64,000 nucleotides of DNA, taken from NCBI RefSeq assembly GCF_018070565.1, contig NZ_JAGPXL010000001.1, forward strand, positions 1 to 64,000, written 5' to 3'. Position numbers and translations under genes: made by a program. Source of the stretch: Streptomyces sp. B93 (GTDB taxonomy: Bacteria > Actinomycetota > Actinomycetes > Streptomycetales > Streptomycetaceae). A model generated the notes under the pieces. It saw only the letters and a program-made list of their open reading frames with translations. It did not search any database and was not told where the DNA came from. Below are positions 39,289-48,729 of the stretch, in pieces. Within the stretch, counting starts at the first letter, position 1. Every line of letters starts with the position of its first letter.

Positions 39289-40110
39289 ATGGCCGATGCC
39301 TCCACCGGCAAGGTGACCTTCGTCGGTGCCGGGCCCGGCGCCGCCGATCTGCTGACGTTCCGGGCGGCGCGGGCGATCGCCGGGGCCGATGTCGTGATCT
39401 GGGCGGCGAGCCTGGTCCAGGCGGAGGTCCTGGAGCATGCCCGTGAGGGCGCGGAGGTCCTGGACTCGGCGGCGATGTCGCTGGAGGACGTGGTGGCGGT
39501 GTACGAACGCGCGTACGCCGAAGGGCTGCGGGTGGCCCGTATCCACTCCGGTGACCCGGCGCTGTGGGGCGGCACGCAGGAGCAGCTCGACCGGTGTGCG
39601 GAGATCGGGATCGAGACCGAGGTGGTGCCGGGTGTCTCGGCGTTCTCCGCGGTCGCGGCGATCGCGCGGCGGGAGCTGACGATCCCCGAGGTGGCGCAGT
39701 CCGTCGTGCTGACCCGGCTGGGCGGCGGGAAGACGCCCATGCCGCCCGGTGAGGAGGTGCGGGAGTTCGCCCGGCACGGCACGACCATGGCCGTGTTCCT
39801 GTCCGCGGCCCGCAGCGGGCAGCTGGTGCGGGAGCTGCTGGAGGGCGGCTACCCGACGTCCACGCCGGTGGTCGTCGCCCATCAGGCGACCTGGCCGGAG
39901 GAGCTGGTGGTGCGGTGCACCGTCGGAACGCTGGAGGAGACGGTCAAGGAGCACAAGCTCTGGAAGCACACCCTCTTCCTGGTCGGCCCGGCGCTCGACG
40001 CGCACGGCACCCGCTCGCACCTGTACCACCCCGGGCACTTCCACGGCTACCGCAAGGCCGACCCGGAGGCCCGCAGGGCGCTGCGCGCCGCCCGGGGGAC
40101 GCGGACGTGA
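39289..40110 (+). CDS. cobM: Precorrin-4 C11-methyltransferase CobM
   Basis: A 273-residue tetrapyrrole methylase that methylates C11. Conserved blocks: FVGAGPGAADLLTFRAARAI, IHSGDPALWGGTQEQLD, VVPGVSAFSAVAAI and VVVAHQATWPEELVVRCT. The ATG at 39289 follows AGGAGAGG, a strong ribosome binding site, as expected after a gap. The stop overlaps the cobL GTG. Confidence 0.94.
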   Translation: MADASTGKVTFVGAGPGAADLLTFRAARAIAGADVVIWAASLVQAEVLEHAREGAEVLDSAAMSLEDVVAVYERAYAEGLRVARIHSGDPALWGGTQEQLDRCAEIGIETEVVPGVSAFSAVAAIARRELTIPEVAQSVVLTRLGGGKTPMPPGEEVREFARHGTTMAVFLSAARSGQLVRELLEGGYPTSTPVVVAHQATWPEELVVRCTVGTLEETVKEHKLWKHTLFLVGPALDAHGTRSHLYHPGHFHGYRKADPEARRALRAARGTRT

Positions 40111-41342
40111 TCACGGTCGTCGGTACGGGGACGGGGGCGCCGCCCCCCGAAGAGGCGGTGGCGGGGGCGGAACTCGTGGTCGGCGGGCGGCGCCATCTGG
40201 ACGCCGTACGGCTGCCCGAGGGGGCGGAGCGGGTGGTGCTCGGGCCGCTGGCGCCCGCGCTGGACACCATCGGCGAGTACGTCGCCAAGGAGCGGCCGGT
40301 GGTGGTGCTGGCCTCCGGGGACCCGGGGTTCTTCGGGATCGTACGGGTGCTGGCGGAGCGGTTCGGGCCGGGGCTGCTGGACGTGCGGCCGGGGGTGTCG
40401 TCGGTGGCCGCCGCGTTCGCGCGCCTCGGGCTGCCGTGGGACGACGCGGTGGTGGTCAGCGCGCACGGGAGGGCCCTGCGCACGGCGGTGCAGGTGTGCC
40501 GCGCGCGGCCCAAGGTGGCGGTGCTCACCGGGCCGGGCAGCGGTCCGGCGGAGCTGGGCGCGGCGCTGCTGCACCACGACCGGATGCTGGTCGTCGCGAC
40601 CGCGCTGGGCGACCCGGTGCGGGAGCGGGTGGAGCGGGTGACGCCCGCCGAGGCCGCCGCGCGGGACTGGGGTACGGCGGTGAGCGTCGTGCTGTGTCTG
40701 GACGGGGCGCGGGCGCTCGGGGCGGCGCGCACGGTCGCGGGGCCGGACGCGATGGGGCCCGGGTGGGCCCTGGACGAGGACGCGTTCGCGCACCGGGACT
40801 CGATGATCACCAAGTTCGAGGTGCGGGCGCTGGCGCTGGCCCGGCTCGGTCCGCGCCTCGGTGACCAGGTGTGGGACATCGGCGCGGGGTCCGGTTCGGT
40901 GGCCGTGGAGTGCGCGCGGTTCGGGGCCGCCGTCACCGCCGTGGAGAAGACCGCGGACGGGGTGGGGCGCATTCGCGCCAACGCCGCCGCGCACGGTGTC
41001 GACGTGACGGTGGTGCACGGGGCGGCGCCGACGGTGCTGGCCGGGCTGGACGACCCGGACGCCGTGTTCGTCGGCGGTGGGGGGCGTGAGCTGCCCGCCA
41101 TCGTCACCGCGTGCGCGCGGCGCGCCCGCCGTGCGGTGGTGGTGGCCATGGCCGCGCTGGACCGGGTGCCCGCCGCGCGGGCGGCCCTGACACACGCCGG
41201 TCTCGACTGCGACGGGGTGCTGTTGCAGTCGTCGCGGCTGGCCCCGCTGCCGGGGGACGTGACCCGGCTGGCCGCGGCCAATCCCGTTTTTCTGCTGTGG
41301 GGCGTGCGACCGCGCGCCCGTGACGAAGGAGTTGACCAGTGA
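40107..41342 (+). CDS. cobL: Precorrin-6Y C5,15-methyltransferase (decarboxylating) CobL
   Basis: A 411-residue fusion of CbiE and CbiT. The first half is a methylase with ASGDPGFFGIVRVLAERF and VSAHGRAL. The second half is a classic Rossmann methyltransferase with VWDIGAGSGSVAVECAR and VFVGGGGRELPAI. It methylates C5 and C15 and removes the C12 acetate carboxyl. The GTG start overlaps the cobM stop and its stop overlaps the following gene. Confidence 0.93.
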   Translation: MITVVGTGTGAPPPEEAVAGAELVVGGRRHLDAVRLPEGAERVVLGPLAPALDTIGEYVAKERPVVVLASGDPGFFGIVRVLAERFGPGLLDVRPGVSSVAAAFARLGLPWDDAVVVSAHGRALRTAVQVCRARPKVAVLTGPGSGPAELGAALLHHDRMLVVATALGDPVRERVERVTPAEAAARDWGTAVSVVLCLDGARALGAARTVAGPDAMGPGWALDEDAFAHRDSMITKFEVRALALARLGPRLGDQVWDIGAGSGSVAVECARFGAAVTAVEKTADGVGRIRANAAAHGVDVTVVHGAAPTVLAGLDDPDAVFVGGGGRELPAIVTACARRARRAVVVAMAALDRVPAARAALTHAGLDCDGVLLQSSRLAPLPGDVTRLAAANPVFLLWGVRPRARDEGVDQ

Positions 41343-43027
41343 TCGGCCTGATTTCCGCCACCGCGGCGGGGGCGGCGGCCCGGGACCGGCTGGCTGCGGC
41401 CTGGCCGGACCGGACGCGCGTGTACGACGGTGCCGTGCCGGACGCCGTACGGGCCGCGTACGCGCAGTGCGAGCAGCTGGTGTGCTTCCTGGCGACGGGC
41501 GCGGTGGTACGGCTGCTGGCGCCGCTGCTGGCCGACAAGCGGACCGACCCGGGTGTGGTGTGCGTCGACGAGGGCGGCCGGTTCGCCGTGTCGCTGGTCG
41601 GCGGGCACGGCGGCGGGGCCAATGAACTCGCCCGTGAGGTGGGCGCGTTGCTCGGCGCGGAGCCGGTGGTGACCACGGCGACGGACGCGGTCGGGCTGCC
41701 CGGCCTCGACACGCTCGGCTTCCCGGTGGAGGGCGATGTCGCCGGGGTGACCCGGGCGCTGCTGGACGGCGAGCCGGTCGCGCTGGACGCCGAGGTGCCC
41801 TGGCCGCTGCCCGCGCTGCCGCTGACCGGGCCCGGGGCGGCGGCGTACACCGTCCGGGTCACCGACCGTGCCGTGGCGCCGGGTGAGCGGGAGGTGGTCC
41901 TGCGTCCGCCGTCGCTGGTCGTGGGGGTCGGCGCGTCGAAGGGCGCGCCGGTCGGGGAGGTGCTGGCGCTGGTCGAGGGCGCGCTGCGGGACGCCGGGCT
42001 CTCCGCGCGCAGCGTCGCCGAGGTGGCGACCGTGCACGCGAAGGCGAAGGAGCCCGGCATCGTCGGGGCAGCCCAGCGGCTGGGGGTGCCCGTGGTCACC
42101 TACTCGGCCGAGGAGCTGTCCCAGGTGGAGGTGCCCAACCCGTCGGACGCGCCGCTCGCCGCGGTCGGCACGCCGTCGGTCGCGGAGGCGGCGGCGCTGG
42201 TGCGCGGCGGTGAACTGCTGGTGCCGAAGCGGAAGTCGGCGGCGCGGCCCGCGATGGCGACCTGCGCGGTGGTACGCCGTCCGGGGCGCGGACGGCTCGC
42301 GGTGGTCGGGCTGGGGCCGGGCGCGCGGGACCTGCTGACGCCGCGTGCGGAGGCCGAGCTGCGGCGGGCGTCGGTGCTGGTCGGGCTCGACCAGTACGTC
42401 GACCAGATCCGCGACCTGCTGCGGCCGGGCACCCGGGTCCTGGAGTCCGGGCTCGGCGCGGAGGAGGAGCGGGCGCGCACCGCGGTGGCCGAGGCGCGGC
42501 GCGGGCGGGCCGTGGCGCTGATCGGCAGCGGTGACGCGGGCGTGTACGCGATGGCGTCGCCCGCGCTCGCGGAGGCGAGCGACGACATCGACGTGGTGGG
42601 GGTGCCGGGGGTGACGGCGGCGCTGGCCGCCGCGGCGGTCCTCGGGGCGCCGCTCGGCCACGACCACGTCTCCATCAGCCTCTCCGACCTGCACACCCCG
42701 TGGGAGGTCATCGAGCGGCGGGTGCGGGCGGCGGCCGAGGCGGACATCGTGGTGACGTTCTACAACCCGCGCTCCCGGGGCCGGGACTGGCAGCTGCCGA
42801 AGGCGCTTAAGCTCCTCGCCGAGCACCGGTCGCCGAGGACCCCGGTCGGTGTCGTGCGCAACGCCTCGCGCGCGGACGAGTCCAGCCGGGTGACGACGCT
42901 CGGTGAACTCGACCCGGCGACGGTCGACATGATGACGGTCGTGACGGTCGGCAACACCGCGACCCGGCGGATAGCGGGCCGCATGGTGACCCCGCGCGGC
43001 TACCGCTGGCAGGAGGAACCCAAGTGA
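41339..43027 (+). CDS. cobJ: CbiG-CobJ fusion (cobalt-precorrin 5A hydrolase / precorrin-3B C17-methyltransferase)
   Basis: A 562-residue two-domain protein. The first about 310 residues match CbiG: CFLATGAVVRLLAPLLADKRTDPGVVCVDEGG, SLVGGHGGGANELAREV and VGVGASKGAPVGEVL. The rest is CobJ/CbiH: VVGLGPGARDLLTPRAEAEL, LIGSGDAGVYAMASPAL, DVVGVPGVTAALAAAA and FYNPRSRGRDWQLPKAL. CobJ methylates C17 during ring contraction. CbiG belongs to the anaerobic branch, so the fusion is a hybrid feature. The GTG overlaps the cobL stop. Confidence 0.93.
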   Translation: MIGLISATAAGAAARDRLAAAWPDRTRVYDGAVPDAVRAAYAQCEQLVCFLATGAVVRLLAPLLADKRTDPGVVCVDEGGRFAVSLVGGHGGGANELAREVGALLGAEPVVTTATDAVGLPGLDTLGFPVEGDVAGVTRALLDGEPVALDAEVPWPLPALPLTGPGAAAYTVRVTDRAVAPGEREVVLRPPSLVVGVGASKGAPVGEVLALVEGALRDAGLSARSVAEVATVHAKAKEPGIVGAAQRLGVPVVTYSAEELSQVEVPNPSDAPLAAVGTPSVAEAAALVRGGELLVPKRKSAARPAMATCAVVRRPGRGRLAVVGLGPGARDLLTPRAEAELRRASVLVGLDQYVDQIRDLLRPGTRVLESGLGAEEERARTAVAEARRGRAVALIGSGDAGVYAMASPALAEASDDIDVVGVPGVTAALAAAAVLGAPLGHDHVSISLSDLHTPWEVIERRVRAAAEADIVVTFYNPRSRGRDWQLPKALKLLAEHRSPRTPVGVVRNASRADESSRVTTLGELDPATVDMMTVVTVGNTATRRIAGRMVTPRGYRWQEEPK

Positions 43028-43611
43028 GCCGTGTCGTCCACCCCATCGAGCAGGAGTCCTTCCGGCGGCTGCGCGCCCGCCTGGACACCTCGGGCCTCCC
43101 GCCGCTGACCCGGGCGGTGGTGGAGCGGGTCATCCACTCCGCCGCCGACCTGGAGTACGCGGACGACCTCGTCATGACGGAGGAGGACCTGGTCACGGCC
43201 CATGCCGCGCTGCACGCCGGGGCGCCCGTCGTCGTGGACGTGGAGATGGTGGCCGCCGGGATCACCCGGCGCGAGACCGTCTGCCGGTTGAGGGACGCCG
43301 TCGCCGGTGACGGGCTGACCCGCTCGGCGCACGCCGTCCGGCTCGCCTACGAGCAGGTCGGGCCCGGCGCGCTGTGGGTGATCGGGTGTGCCCCGACCGC
43401 CCTGGAGGAACTGCTGACGCTGGACGCCTCCCCCGCGCTCGTCATCGGTCTGCCCGTCGGCTTCGTCGGCGCGGCCGAGTCCAAGGCGGCGCTGCGCGAG
43501 AGCGGACTGCCCGCCGTCAGCAACGTGTCCGAGAAGGGCGGTTCGGCGGTCGCCGCCGCCGCCCTCAACGCCCTGCTGTACCACCCGATTTCCGCCGAGG
43601 AGAACCAGTGA
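43024..43611 (+). CDS. cobH: Precorrin-8X methylmutase CobH
   Basis: A 195-residue enzyme that moves the C11 methyl to C12 to give hydrogenobyrinate. It starts VSRVVHPIEQESFRRLRARLD and has the conserved VVERVIHSAADLEYADDLVM with the catalytic His, VVVDVEMVAAGI and IGLPVGFVGAAESKAAL. The GTG start overlaps the cobJ stop and the end overlaps cbiX. Confidence 0.94.
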   Translation: MSRVVHPIEQESFRRLRARLDTSGLPPLTRAVVERVIHSAADLEYADDLVMTEEDLVTAHAALHAGAPVVVDVEMVAAGITRRETVCRLRDAVAGDGLTRSAHAVRLAYEQVGPGALWVIGCAPTALEELLTLDASPALVIGLPVGFVGAAESKAALRESGLPAVSNVSEKGGSAVAAAALNALLYHPISAEENQ

Positions 43612-44546
43612 CCACCCCGCCGCCGCCCGCCCTGCTCATCGCCGGTCACGGCACCCGGGACGACGCCGGGGCCGAGGCGTTCCGTGACTTCGTGCGCGAA
43701 CTGGGGCGCCGCCACCCCGAACTGCCCGTCGCGGGCGGTTTCATCGAGCTGTCCCCGCCGCCGCTGGGCGAGGCGGTGACCGAGCTGGTGGAGCGCGGGG
43801 TACGGCGCTTCGCCGCCGTACCGCTGATGCTGGTGTCCGCCGGGCACGCCAAGGGCGACATCCCCGCGGCGCTGGCCCGCGAGAAGGAACGGCACCCGGG
43901 GATCTCGTACTCCTACGGCCGTCCCCTGGGCCCGCACCCGGCGCTGCTGTCCGTGCTGGAGCGGCGCCTCGACGAGACGCTCGGCGGCGGCGCGGGCACC
44001 CCCGTTGACCGGGCGGACGTGACGGTGCTGCTGGTGGGGCGCGGGTCGACGGACCCCGACGCCAACGCCGAGGTGCACAAGGCGGCGCGGCTGCTGTGGG
44101 AGGGGCGCGGGTACGCCGGGGTGGAGACGGCGTTCGTGTCGCTGGCGGCGCCGGACGTGCCGAGCGGGCTGGAGCGGTGCGCGAAGCTGGGCGCGCGGCG
44201 GATCGTCGTCCTCCCCTACTTCCTCTTCACCGGCATCCTCCCGGACCGCGTCCGGCGGCAGACCGAGGACTGGGCGGCGGCGCACCCGCAGGTCGAGGTG
44301 CGGTCGGCGGACGTCATCGGGCCCGAGCCGGAGCTGCTGGACCTGGTGATGGAGCGGTACCGGGAGGCGGTGCGCGGCGATCTGCGGATGAACTGCGACT
44401 CGTGCGTGTACCGGATCGCGCTGCCCGGCTTCGAGGACAAGGTGGGGCTGCCGCAGCAGCCGCACTTCCACCCCGACGACGACGGGCACCACCACGGTCA
44501 CGGCCACCACCATCACGGAGGGCACACGCACTCCCATGCGCACTGA
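43608..44546 (+). CDS. cbiX: Sirohydrochlorin cobaltochelatase-like protein CbiX with His-rich tail
   Basis: A 312-residue protein with two related halves of the CbiX fold: LLIAGHGTRDDAGAEAFRDF and LLVGRGSTDPDANAEV. Related blocks are FAAVPLMLVSAGHAKGDIP and IVVLPYFLFTGIL. The C-terminus has CDSCVYRIALPGFEDK and then a histidine-rich tail in the last 30 residues (HHHGHGHHHHGGHTHSHAH), well placed to hold metal. CbiX inserts cobalt early in the anaerobic route, so its presence alongside CobN is notable. The GTG overlaps the cobH stop. Confidence 0.9.
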   Translation: MTTPPPPALLIAGHGTRDDAGAEAFRDFVRELGRRHPELPVAGGFIELSPPPLGEAVTELVERGVRRFAAVPLMLVSAGHAKGDIPAALAREKERHPGISYSYGRPLGPHPALLSVLERRLDETLGGGAGTPVDRADVTVLLVGRGSTDPDANAEVHKAARLLWEGRGYAGVETAFVSLAAPDVPSGLERCAKLGARRIVVLPYFLFTGILPDRVRRQTEDWAAAHPQVEVRSADVIGPEPELLDLVMERYREAVRGDLRMNCDSCVYRIALPGFEDKVGLPQQPHFHPDDDGHHHGHGHHHHGGHTHSHAH

Positions 44547-45591
44547 CGGACACGATCTGCGCCACCACGGCGACGCGGAGGTACGCGACGACGGCTCGGC
44601 CCTCGTCGACCTCGCGGTGAACGTCCGCGCGGACACCCCGCCGGAGTGGCTGCGCACGCACATCGCCGCGTCGCTGTCGTCCCTCGCCGCCTACCCGGAC
44701 GGGCGGGCGGCACGTGCGGCGGTGGCGGCGCGGCACGGGCTGCGGCCGGAGCGGGTGCTGCTGACGGCGGGCGCGGCGGAGGCGTTCGTGCTGCTGGCGC
44801 GGGCGCTGAAGGTACGGCGGCCGGTGGTGGTGCACCCGCAGTTCACGGAGCCGGAGGCGGCGCTGCGGGACGCCGGGCACAGTGTGGACCGGGTGCTGCT
44901 TCGGGCGGCGGACGGCTTCCGCCTGGACCCGGCGGCCGTACCGGAGGACGCGGACCTGGTGGTCGTGGGCAACCCCACGAACCCGACATCGGTACTGCAC
45001 CCGGCGGCCACCCTCGCGGGGCTCGCCCGGCCGGGCCGGTTCCTGGTCGTCGACGAGGCCTTCATGGACGCGGTACCCGGCGAGCGGGAGGCGCTGGCCG
45101 ACCGGACGGACGTCCCGGGCCTGATCGTCCTGCGCAGCCTGACCAAGACGTGGGGCCTGGCCGGGCTGCGCATCGGCTACGTGCTCGCGGCACCGGAGAC
45201 GATCGGCGACCTGGAACGCGCCCAGCCGCTCTGGCCGGTGTCCACCCCGGCGCTGGCCGCCGCCGAGGCCTGCGTGAGCCCACGCGCCCTCGCGGAAGCG
45301 GCCCACGCGGCCCACCGCATCGCCGCGGACCGCGCCCACCTCCTCGCGGGCCTGGCGGAGTTCACCCCGGCGGGGCTGACCGTGGCGGGGCCCGCCGAGG
45401 CCCCGTTCGTCCTCATCCGCCTCCCGGAGGCCCCCACCGTCCGCCACCGCCTCCGCTCCCTCGGCTACGCGGTCCGCCGCGGCGACACGTTCCCGGGCCT
45501 GGACGACCAGTGGCTGCGCCTCGCGGTACGCGACCGGGGGACGACGAACGGGTTCCTGGCCTCGCTGCGACGAGCGATAGCACGGACGTAG
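44536..45591 (+). CDS. cobC: Rv2231c-like pyridoxal phosphate aminotransferase/decarboxylase CobC
   Basis: A 351-residue fold-type I PLP enzyme of the histidinol-phosphate aminotransferase type. Blocks include VLLTAGAAEAFVLLARAL, DLVVVGNPTNPTSVLHPA, FLVVDEAFMDAVPGE and SLTKTWGLAGLRIGY, the last with the PLP lysine. In cobalamin clusters such proteins make aminopropanol phosphate by decarboxylating threonine phosphate. The ATG at 44536 lies inside the cbiX end by 11 bases. It is the last gene of the operon. Confidence 0.87.
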   Translation: MRTDGHDLRHHGDAEVRDDGSALVDLAVNVRADTPPEWLRTHIAASLSSLAAYPDGRAARAAVAARHGLRPERVLLTAGAAEAFVLLARALKVRRPVVVHPQFTEPEAALRDAGHSVDRVLLRAADGFRLDPAAVPEDADLVVVGNPTNPTSVLHPAATLAGLARPGRFLVVDEAFMDAVPGEREALADRTDVPGLIVLRSLTKTWGLAGLRIGYVLAAPETIGDLERAQPLWPVSTPALAAAEACVSPRALAEAAHAAHRIAADRAHLLAGLAEFTPAGLTVAGPAEAPFVLIRLPEAPTVRHRLRSLGYAVRRGDTFPGLDDQWLRLAVRDRGTTNGFLASLRRAIART

Positions 45592-45665
45592 CCGCCCACA
45601 GCTGCGGGGAGGGACCCTGTCAGCGCCGGGCCGCGCGACCCATCCGACGGCACCACCGGCAGGAC

Positions 45666-46580
45666 TCACGCCCCCCGACGCCGCCGCGCCACCGCCACCG
45701 CTCCCCCACCGGCAACCAGCAGCGCCACCGCTCCGCCCACCACATACGGCGTAGCCGAACTACCCCCGGTCTCAGCCAGGTTCGCCTCCGCAGGGGCCCC
45801 CTGCGGCTTGACACCCGCGGCAGGCGGCGCGGACGACGCCTCGGCCGAGGCCTCGACGGGGGCGGGCGGCGCCTCGCACCTTGCCTCGGCCAAGGTGACC
45901 GCCCCCGTCACCTCCGCCACGTTCAGCTTCAGCGGGTTCACCTCCACGGCGAGTTCCAGCGCCGTCGCACTCGCCGTACTCGTCGTCGTCTCCCGCTGGG
46001 ACAGTTCGAGTCGCACCTCACCGACACCCGGCACGGCCACCTTCGTCGGCCCGCCCGCCGTCAGGCTGACCCGCTTGCCGAGCACGGTCACCGCCCCCAG
46101 CACGTTGGACTCGGCGACTGGCGCCTTCCCGGCCTCGCAGGTCGCCGTGGAGGTGACCCCCTCGATCTCGATGAGGGAGAGCAGAGGGAGGCCGGGGACA
46201 TGGACCTTGGCGTGCGCCAGCCGCGTGGACGCCTCGGCCTTCGCGTCCGTCACCGTCGCCCTGGCCTGGGCGACGTCCGCGCCCAGGACGGTGAAGGGCT
46301 GTCCGCCGTCGACGCCGTCCAGTCGCGCCGTCAGGGCGGTCTTCTCGGCGCTCCGCGGTGCCTCGACCTCGTTGAGGGAGACCGTGAGCGGGACCTGCAC
46401 GGTCTTGTTGAGCAGGGCCACGTCGAGGCCGGTGCGCAGCACCACGGCACTCGCGCGGCCCTCCTCGGTGGCGTGCGCGGTGCCCGCGCCGGTCAGGGCG
46501 GCCGGTCCGGCGGCCAGGGCGGTCGCCGCGGCGACGGTGGTGAGACGGCGTGCGGGCAGGCGGAAGGTGTGGCCGTTCAA
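45666..46580 (-). CDS. Secreted surface protein with LAETG sortase motif
   Basis: A 304-residue precursor. A basic N-terminus and hydrophobic stretch (RLPARRLTTVAAATALAAGPAALTGAGTAHA) form a signal peptide. The mature part is Ala/Val-rich with SPI-like beta segments. An Ala/Pro-rich stretch precedes LAETGGSS, then a hydrophobic helix and the positive tail RRRRGA. LAETG followed by helix and basic tail is the class E sortase pattern known from Streptomyces chaplins. I placed the start at TTG 46580, which follows GAGGGG. The locus resembles SCO1860. Confidence 0.78.
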   Translation of the reverse strand: MNGHTFRLPARRLTTVAAATALAAGPAALTGAGTAHATEEGRASAVVLRTGLDVALLNKTVQVPLTVSLNEVEAPRSAEKTALTARLDGVDGGQPFTVLGADVAQARATVTDAKAEASTRLAHAKVHVPGLPLLSLIEIEGVTSTATCEAGKAPVAESNVLGAVTVLGKRVSLTAGGPTKVAVPGVGEVRLELSQRETTTSTASATALELAVEVNPLKLNVAEVTGAVTLAEARCEAPPAPVEASAEASSAPPAAGVKPQGAPAEANLAETGGSSATPYVVGGAVALLVAGGGAVAVARRRRGA

Positions 46581-46806
46581 GGTGGTGGGACCCCTCAGAA
46601 GACAAGAGACTTGCTTGGGACCCGGCAAGAATTACGCACTGAGAGTGAACACGTGGCGATCCTGCGTGACTTCACCCCATCGTGGGGATTCCGTGCGGAC
46701 TTTCGAATCTGTCGGCACGGTTGTTCCCCGCCGTCACCCACATCCCCCCACCCGGGGGCGCCGACCCGGCGCATGAGCGAGGTTCAACGACCGCTGCCGC
46801 CCCCCG

Positions 46807-47898
46807 TCACGCCCCGTCAACGACCGTCCCGTTGAGCACGATCCGCCGCGGCGCCGCCAGCACCCGTACGTCCGCCCGCGGGTCCTCGTCGTACACCACC
46901 AGGTCGGCCGGTGCGCCCTCGTCCAGCGCGGGACGGCCCAGCCAGCGCCGGGCGCCCCAGGCCGCCGCCGACAGGGCCTCGACGGGCGGGATGCCCGCGG
47001 TGACCAGCTCCGCCACCTCCCCCGCCACCAGACCGTGCGCCAGCGCTCCCCCGGCGTCCGTGCCGACGTAGACCGGGATGCCCGCGTCGTAGGCGGCCCG
47101 GACGGTGTCGTAGCGGGCGTCGTACAGCCGTCGCATATGGGCCGACCAGCGGGGGAACCGGGTCTCGCCACCGGCGGCCAGCTTGGGGAAGGTGGCGATG
47201 TTGACCAGCGTGGGGACGATGGCGACGCCCCGTGAGGCGAACAGCGGGATGAGGTCCTCCGTCAGACCCGTGGCGTGCTCGATGCAGTCGATGCCCGCCT
47301 CGACCAGGTCCTTCAGGGAGTCCTCGGCGAAGCAGTGCGCGGTGACGCGGGCGCCCAGGCGGTGCGCCTCGGTGATCGCCGCCTCGACGGCCTCGCGCGG
47401 CCAGCACGCCGACAGGTCCCCGAGGTCGCGGTCGATCCAGTCGCCGACCAGCTTGACCCAGCCGTCGCCGCGCCGGGCCTCCTGGGTGACGTACGCGACG
47501 AGTTCGCCGGGCTCGATCTCGTGGGCGTAGTTGCGGATGTAGCGGCGGGTGCGGGCGATGTGCCGACCGGCGCGGATGATCTTCGGCAGGTCGTCGCGGT
47601 CGTCGGTCCAGCGGGTGTCGGAGGGTGAGCCGGCGTCGCGCAGCAGCAGGGTCCCGGCGTCGCGGTCGGTCAGCGCCTGCTTCTCGGCCACGTCCCGGGG
47701 CACCGCCCCGTGCGCGTCCAGGCCCACGTGGCAGTGGGCGTCGACCAGGCCGGGCAGCGCCCAGCCGGAGACCGTGCGGACGTCACGGGCGCCGACGGGA
47801 CGGTCGTAGGAGATCCGCCCGCCGATCACCCACAGCTCGTCGCGGATCTCCTCCGGTCCGACCAGTACCCGCCCCGTGACGTGCAGCACTTCGCTCAT
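46807..47898 (-). CDS. Metal-dependent amidohydrolase family protein
   Basis: A 363-residue TIM-barrel hydrolase. The first metal site is LPGLVDAHCHVGLD. VTAHCFAEDSL and DCIEHATGLTEDL supply the next histidines, and VYVGTDAGGALAHGLV gives the catalytic Asp. DEGAPADLVVYDEDPRAD is the typical C-terminal beta-sandwich of imidazolonepropionase-type enzymes. The substrate is not clear. The ATG at 47898 gives MSEVLHVTGRVLV. An in-frame GTG 9 bases upstream is less likely. Confidence 0.87.
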   Translation of the reverse strand: MSEVLHVTGRVLVGPEEIRDELWVIGGRISYDRPVGARDVRTVSGWALPGLVDAHCHVGLDAHGAVPRDVAEKQALTDRDAGTLLLRDAGSPSDTRWTDDRDDLPKIIRAGRHIARTRRYIRNYAHEIEPGELVAYVTQEARRGDGWVKLVGDWIDRDLGDLSACWPREAVEAAITEAHRLGARVTAHCFAEDSLKDLVEAGIDCIEHATGLTEDLIPLFASRGVAIVPTLVNIATFPKLAAGGETRFPRWSAHMRRLYDARYDTVRAAYDAGIPVYVGTDAGGALAHGLVAGEVAELVTAGIPPVEALSAAAWGARRWLGRPALDEGAPADLVVYDEDPRADVRVLAAPRRIVLNGTVVDGA

Positions 47899-47919
47899 GC
47901 CCCGCACGATAGCCAGGCG

Positions 47920-48729
47920 CTACGGGGTCTTGCCCACCTGGTCCGACGTCTCCTCCTCGACCTCGGCCATCGCGGGGTCGAGGAGGCGGGAGAGGAAGTG
48001 GCGGGTGCGTTCGTGGCGGGGGCTGCCGATGACCTGCTCGGGGGTGCCGTCCTCGACGACCACACCGCCGTCCATGAAGACGACCCGGTCGGCGACCTCG
48101 CGGGCGAAGGTCATCTCGTGGGTGACGACCATCATCGTCATGCCCTCGGTCGCCAGCATCCGCATCACCGCGAGGACGTCTCCGACCAGTTCGGGGTCGA
48201 GTGCCGAGGTCGGCTCGTCGAAGAGCATCACCTCGGGGCCCATGGCGAGCGAGCGGGCGATGGCGACGCGCTGCTGCTGGCCGCCGGAGAGGGAGGAGGG
48301 GTAGGCGCCCGCCTTCTCCGCCAGTCCCACCCGCTCCAGGTTCTCCGCGGCCACCTTCGCCGCCGTCGCCTTGTCCCGCCGGAGCACCCGTCGCTGCGGA
48401 AGCGTCAGGTTCTCGGTCACGGTCAGGTGCGGGAAGAGGTTGAACTGCTGGAAGACCATGCCGATGCGGCGGCGTACGGCGTCGATGTCGACGTCCGGGT
48501 CGGTCAGTTCGGTGCCACCGACGAAGACCTGGCCCTTGGTCGGCTCCTCCAGCAGGTTCACGCAGCGCAGCAGCGTCGACTTGCCGGAGCCGGAGGGGCC
48601 GATGACGCAGACCACCTCGCCGCGCCGGATCTCCAGGTCGATGCCCTTGAGGACCTCGTTGTCGCCGAAGGCCTTGTGCAGCCCCCGGACCTGGATCTCG
48701 GGGACCTCGGGGGTCTCGGCACGGCTCAT
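47920..48729 (-). CDS. Polar amino acid ABC transporter, ATP-binding protein
   Basis: A 269-residue ATPase. Walker A is GPSGSGKST, the signature is [16 protein letters not shown], and Walker B is [16 protein letters not shown]. The sequence around [20 protein letters not shown] is typical of the GlnQ/HisP type. The ATG overlaps the permease stop as ATGA. It is the third gene of a binding protein-permease-ATPase operon. Confidence 0.93.
   Translation of the reverse strand: MSRAETPEVPEIQVRGLHKAFGDNEVLKGIDLEIRRGEVVCVIGPSGSGKSTLLRCVNLLEEPTKGQVFVGGTELTDPDVDIDAVRRRIGMVFQQFNLFPHLTVTENLTLPQRRVLRRDKATAAKVAAENLERVGLAEKAGAYPSSLSGGQQQRVAIARSLAMGPEVMLFDEPTSALDPELVGDVLAVMRMLATEGMTMMVVTHEMTFAREVADRVVFMDGGVVVEDGTPEQVIGSPRHERTRHFLSRLLDPAMAEVEEETSDQVGKTP

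Noticed and set aside
39944..42826. 960-codon minus-strand open frame opposite cobL and cbiG-cobJ
   Set aside because: Antisense shadow of two well-identified enzymes. It contains no domain or start signal.
44450..44546. His-codon run at the cbiX end as a DNA repeat or array
   Set aside because: It is an in-frame His-rich protein tail with irregular codons. There are no spacers or repeats of CRISPR type.
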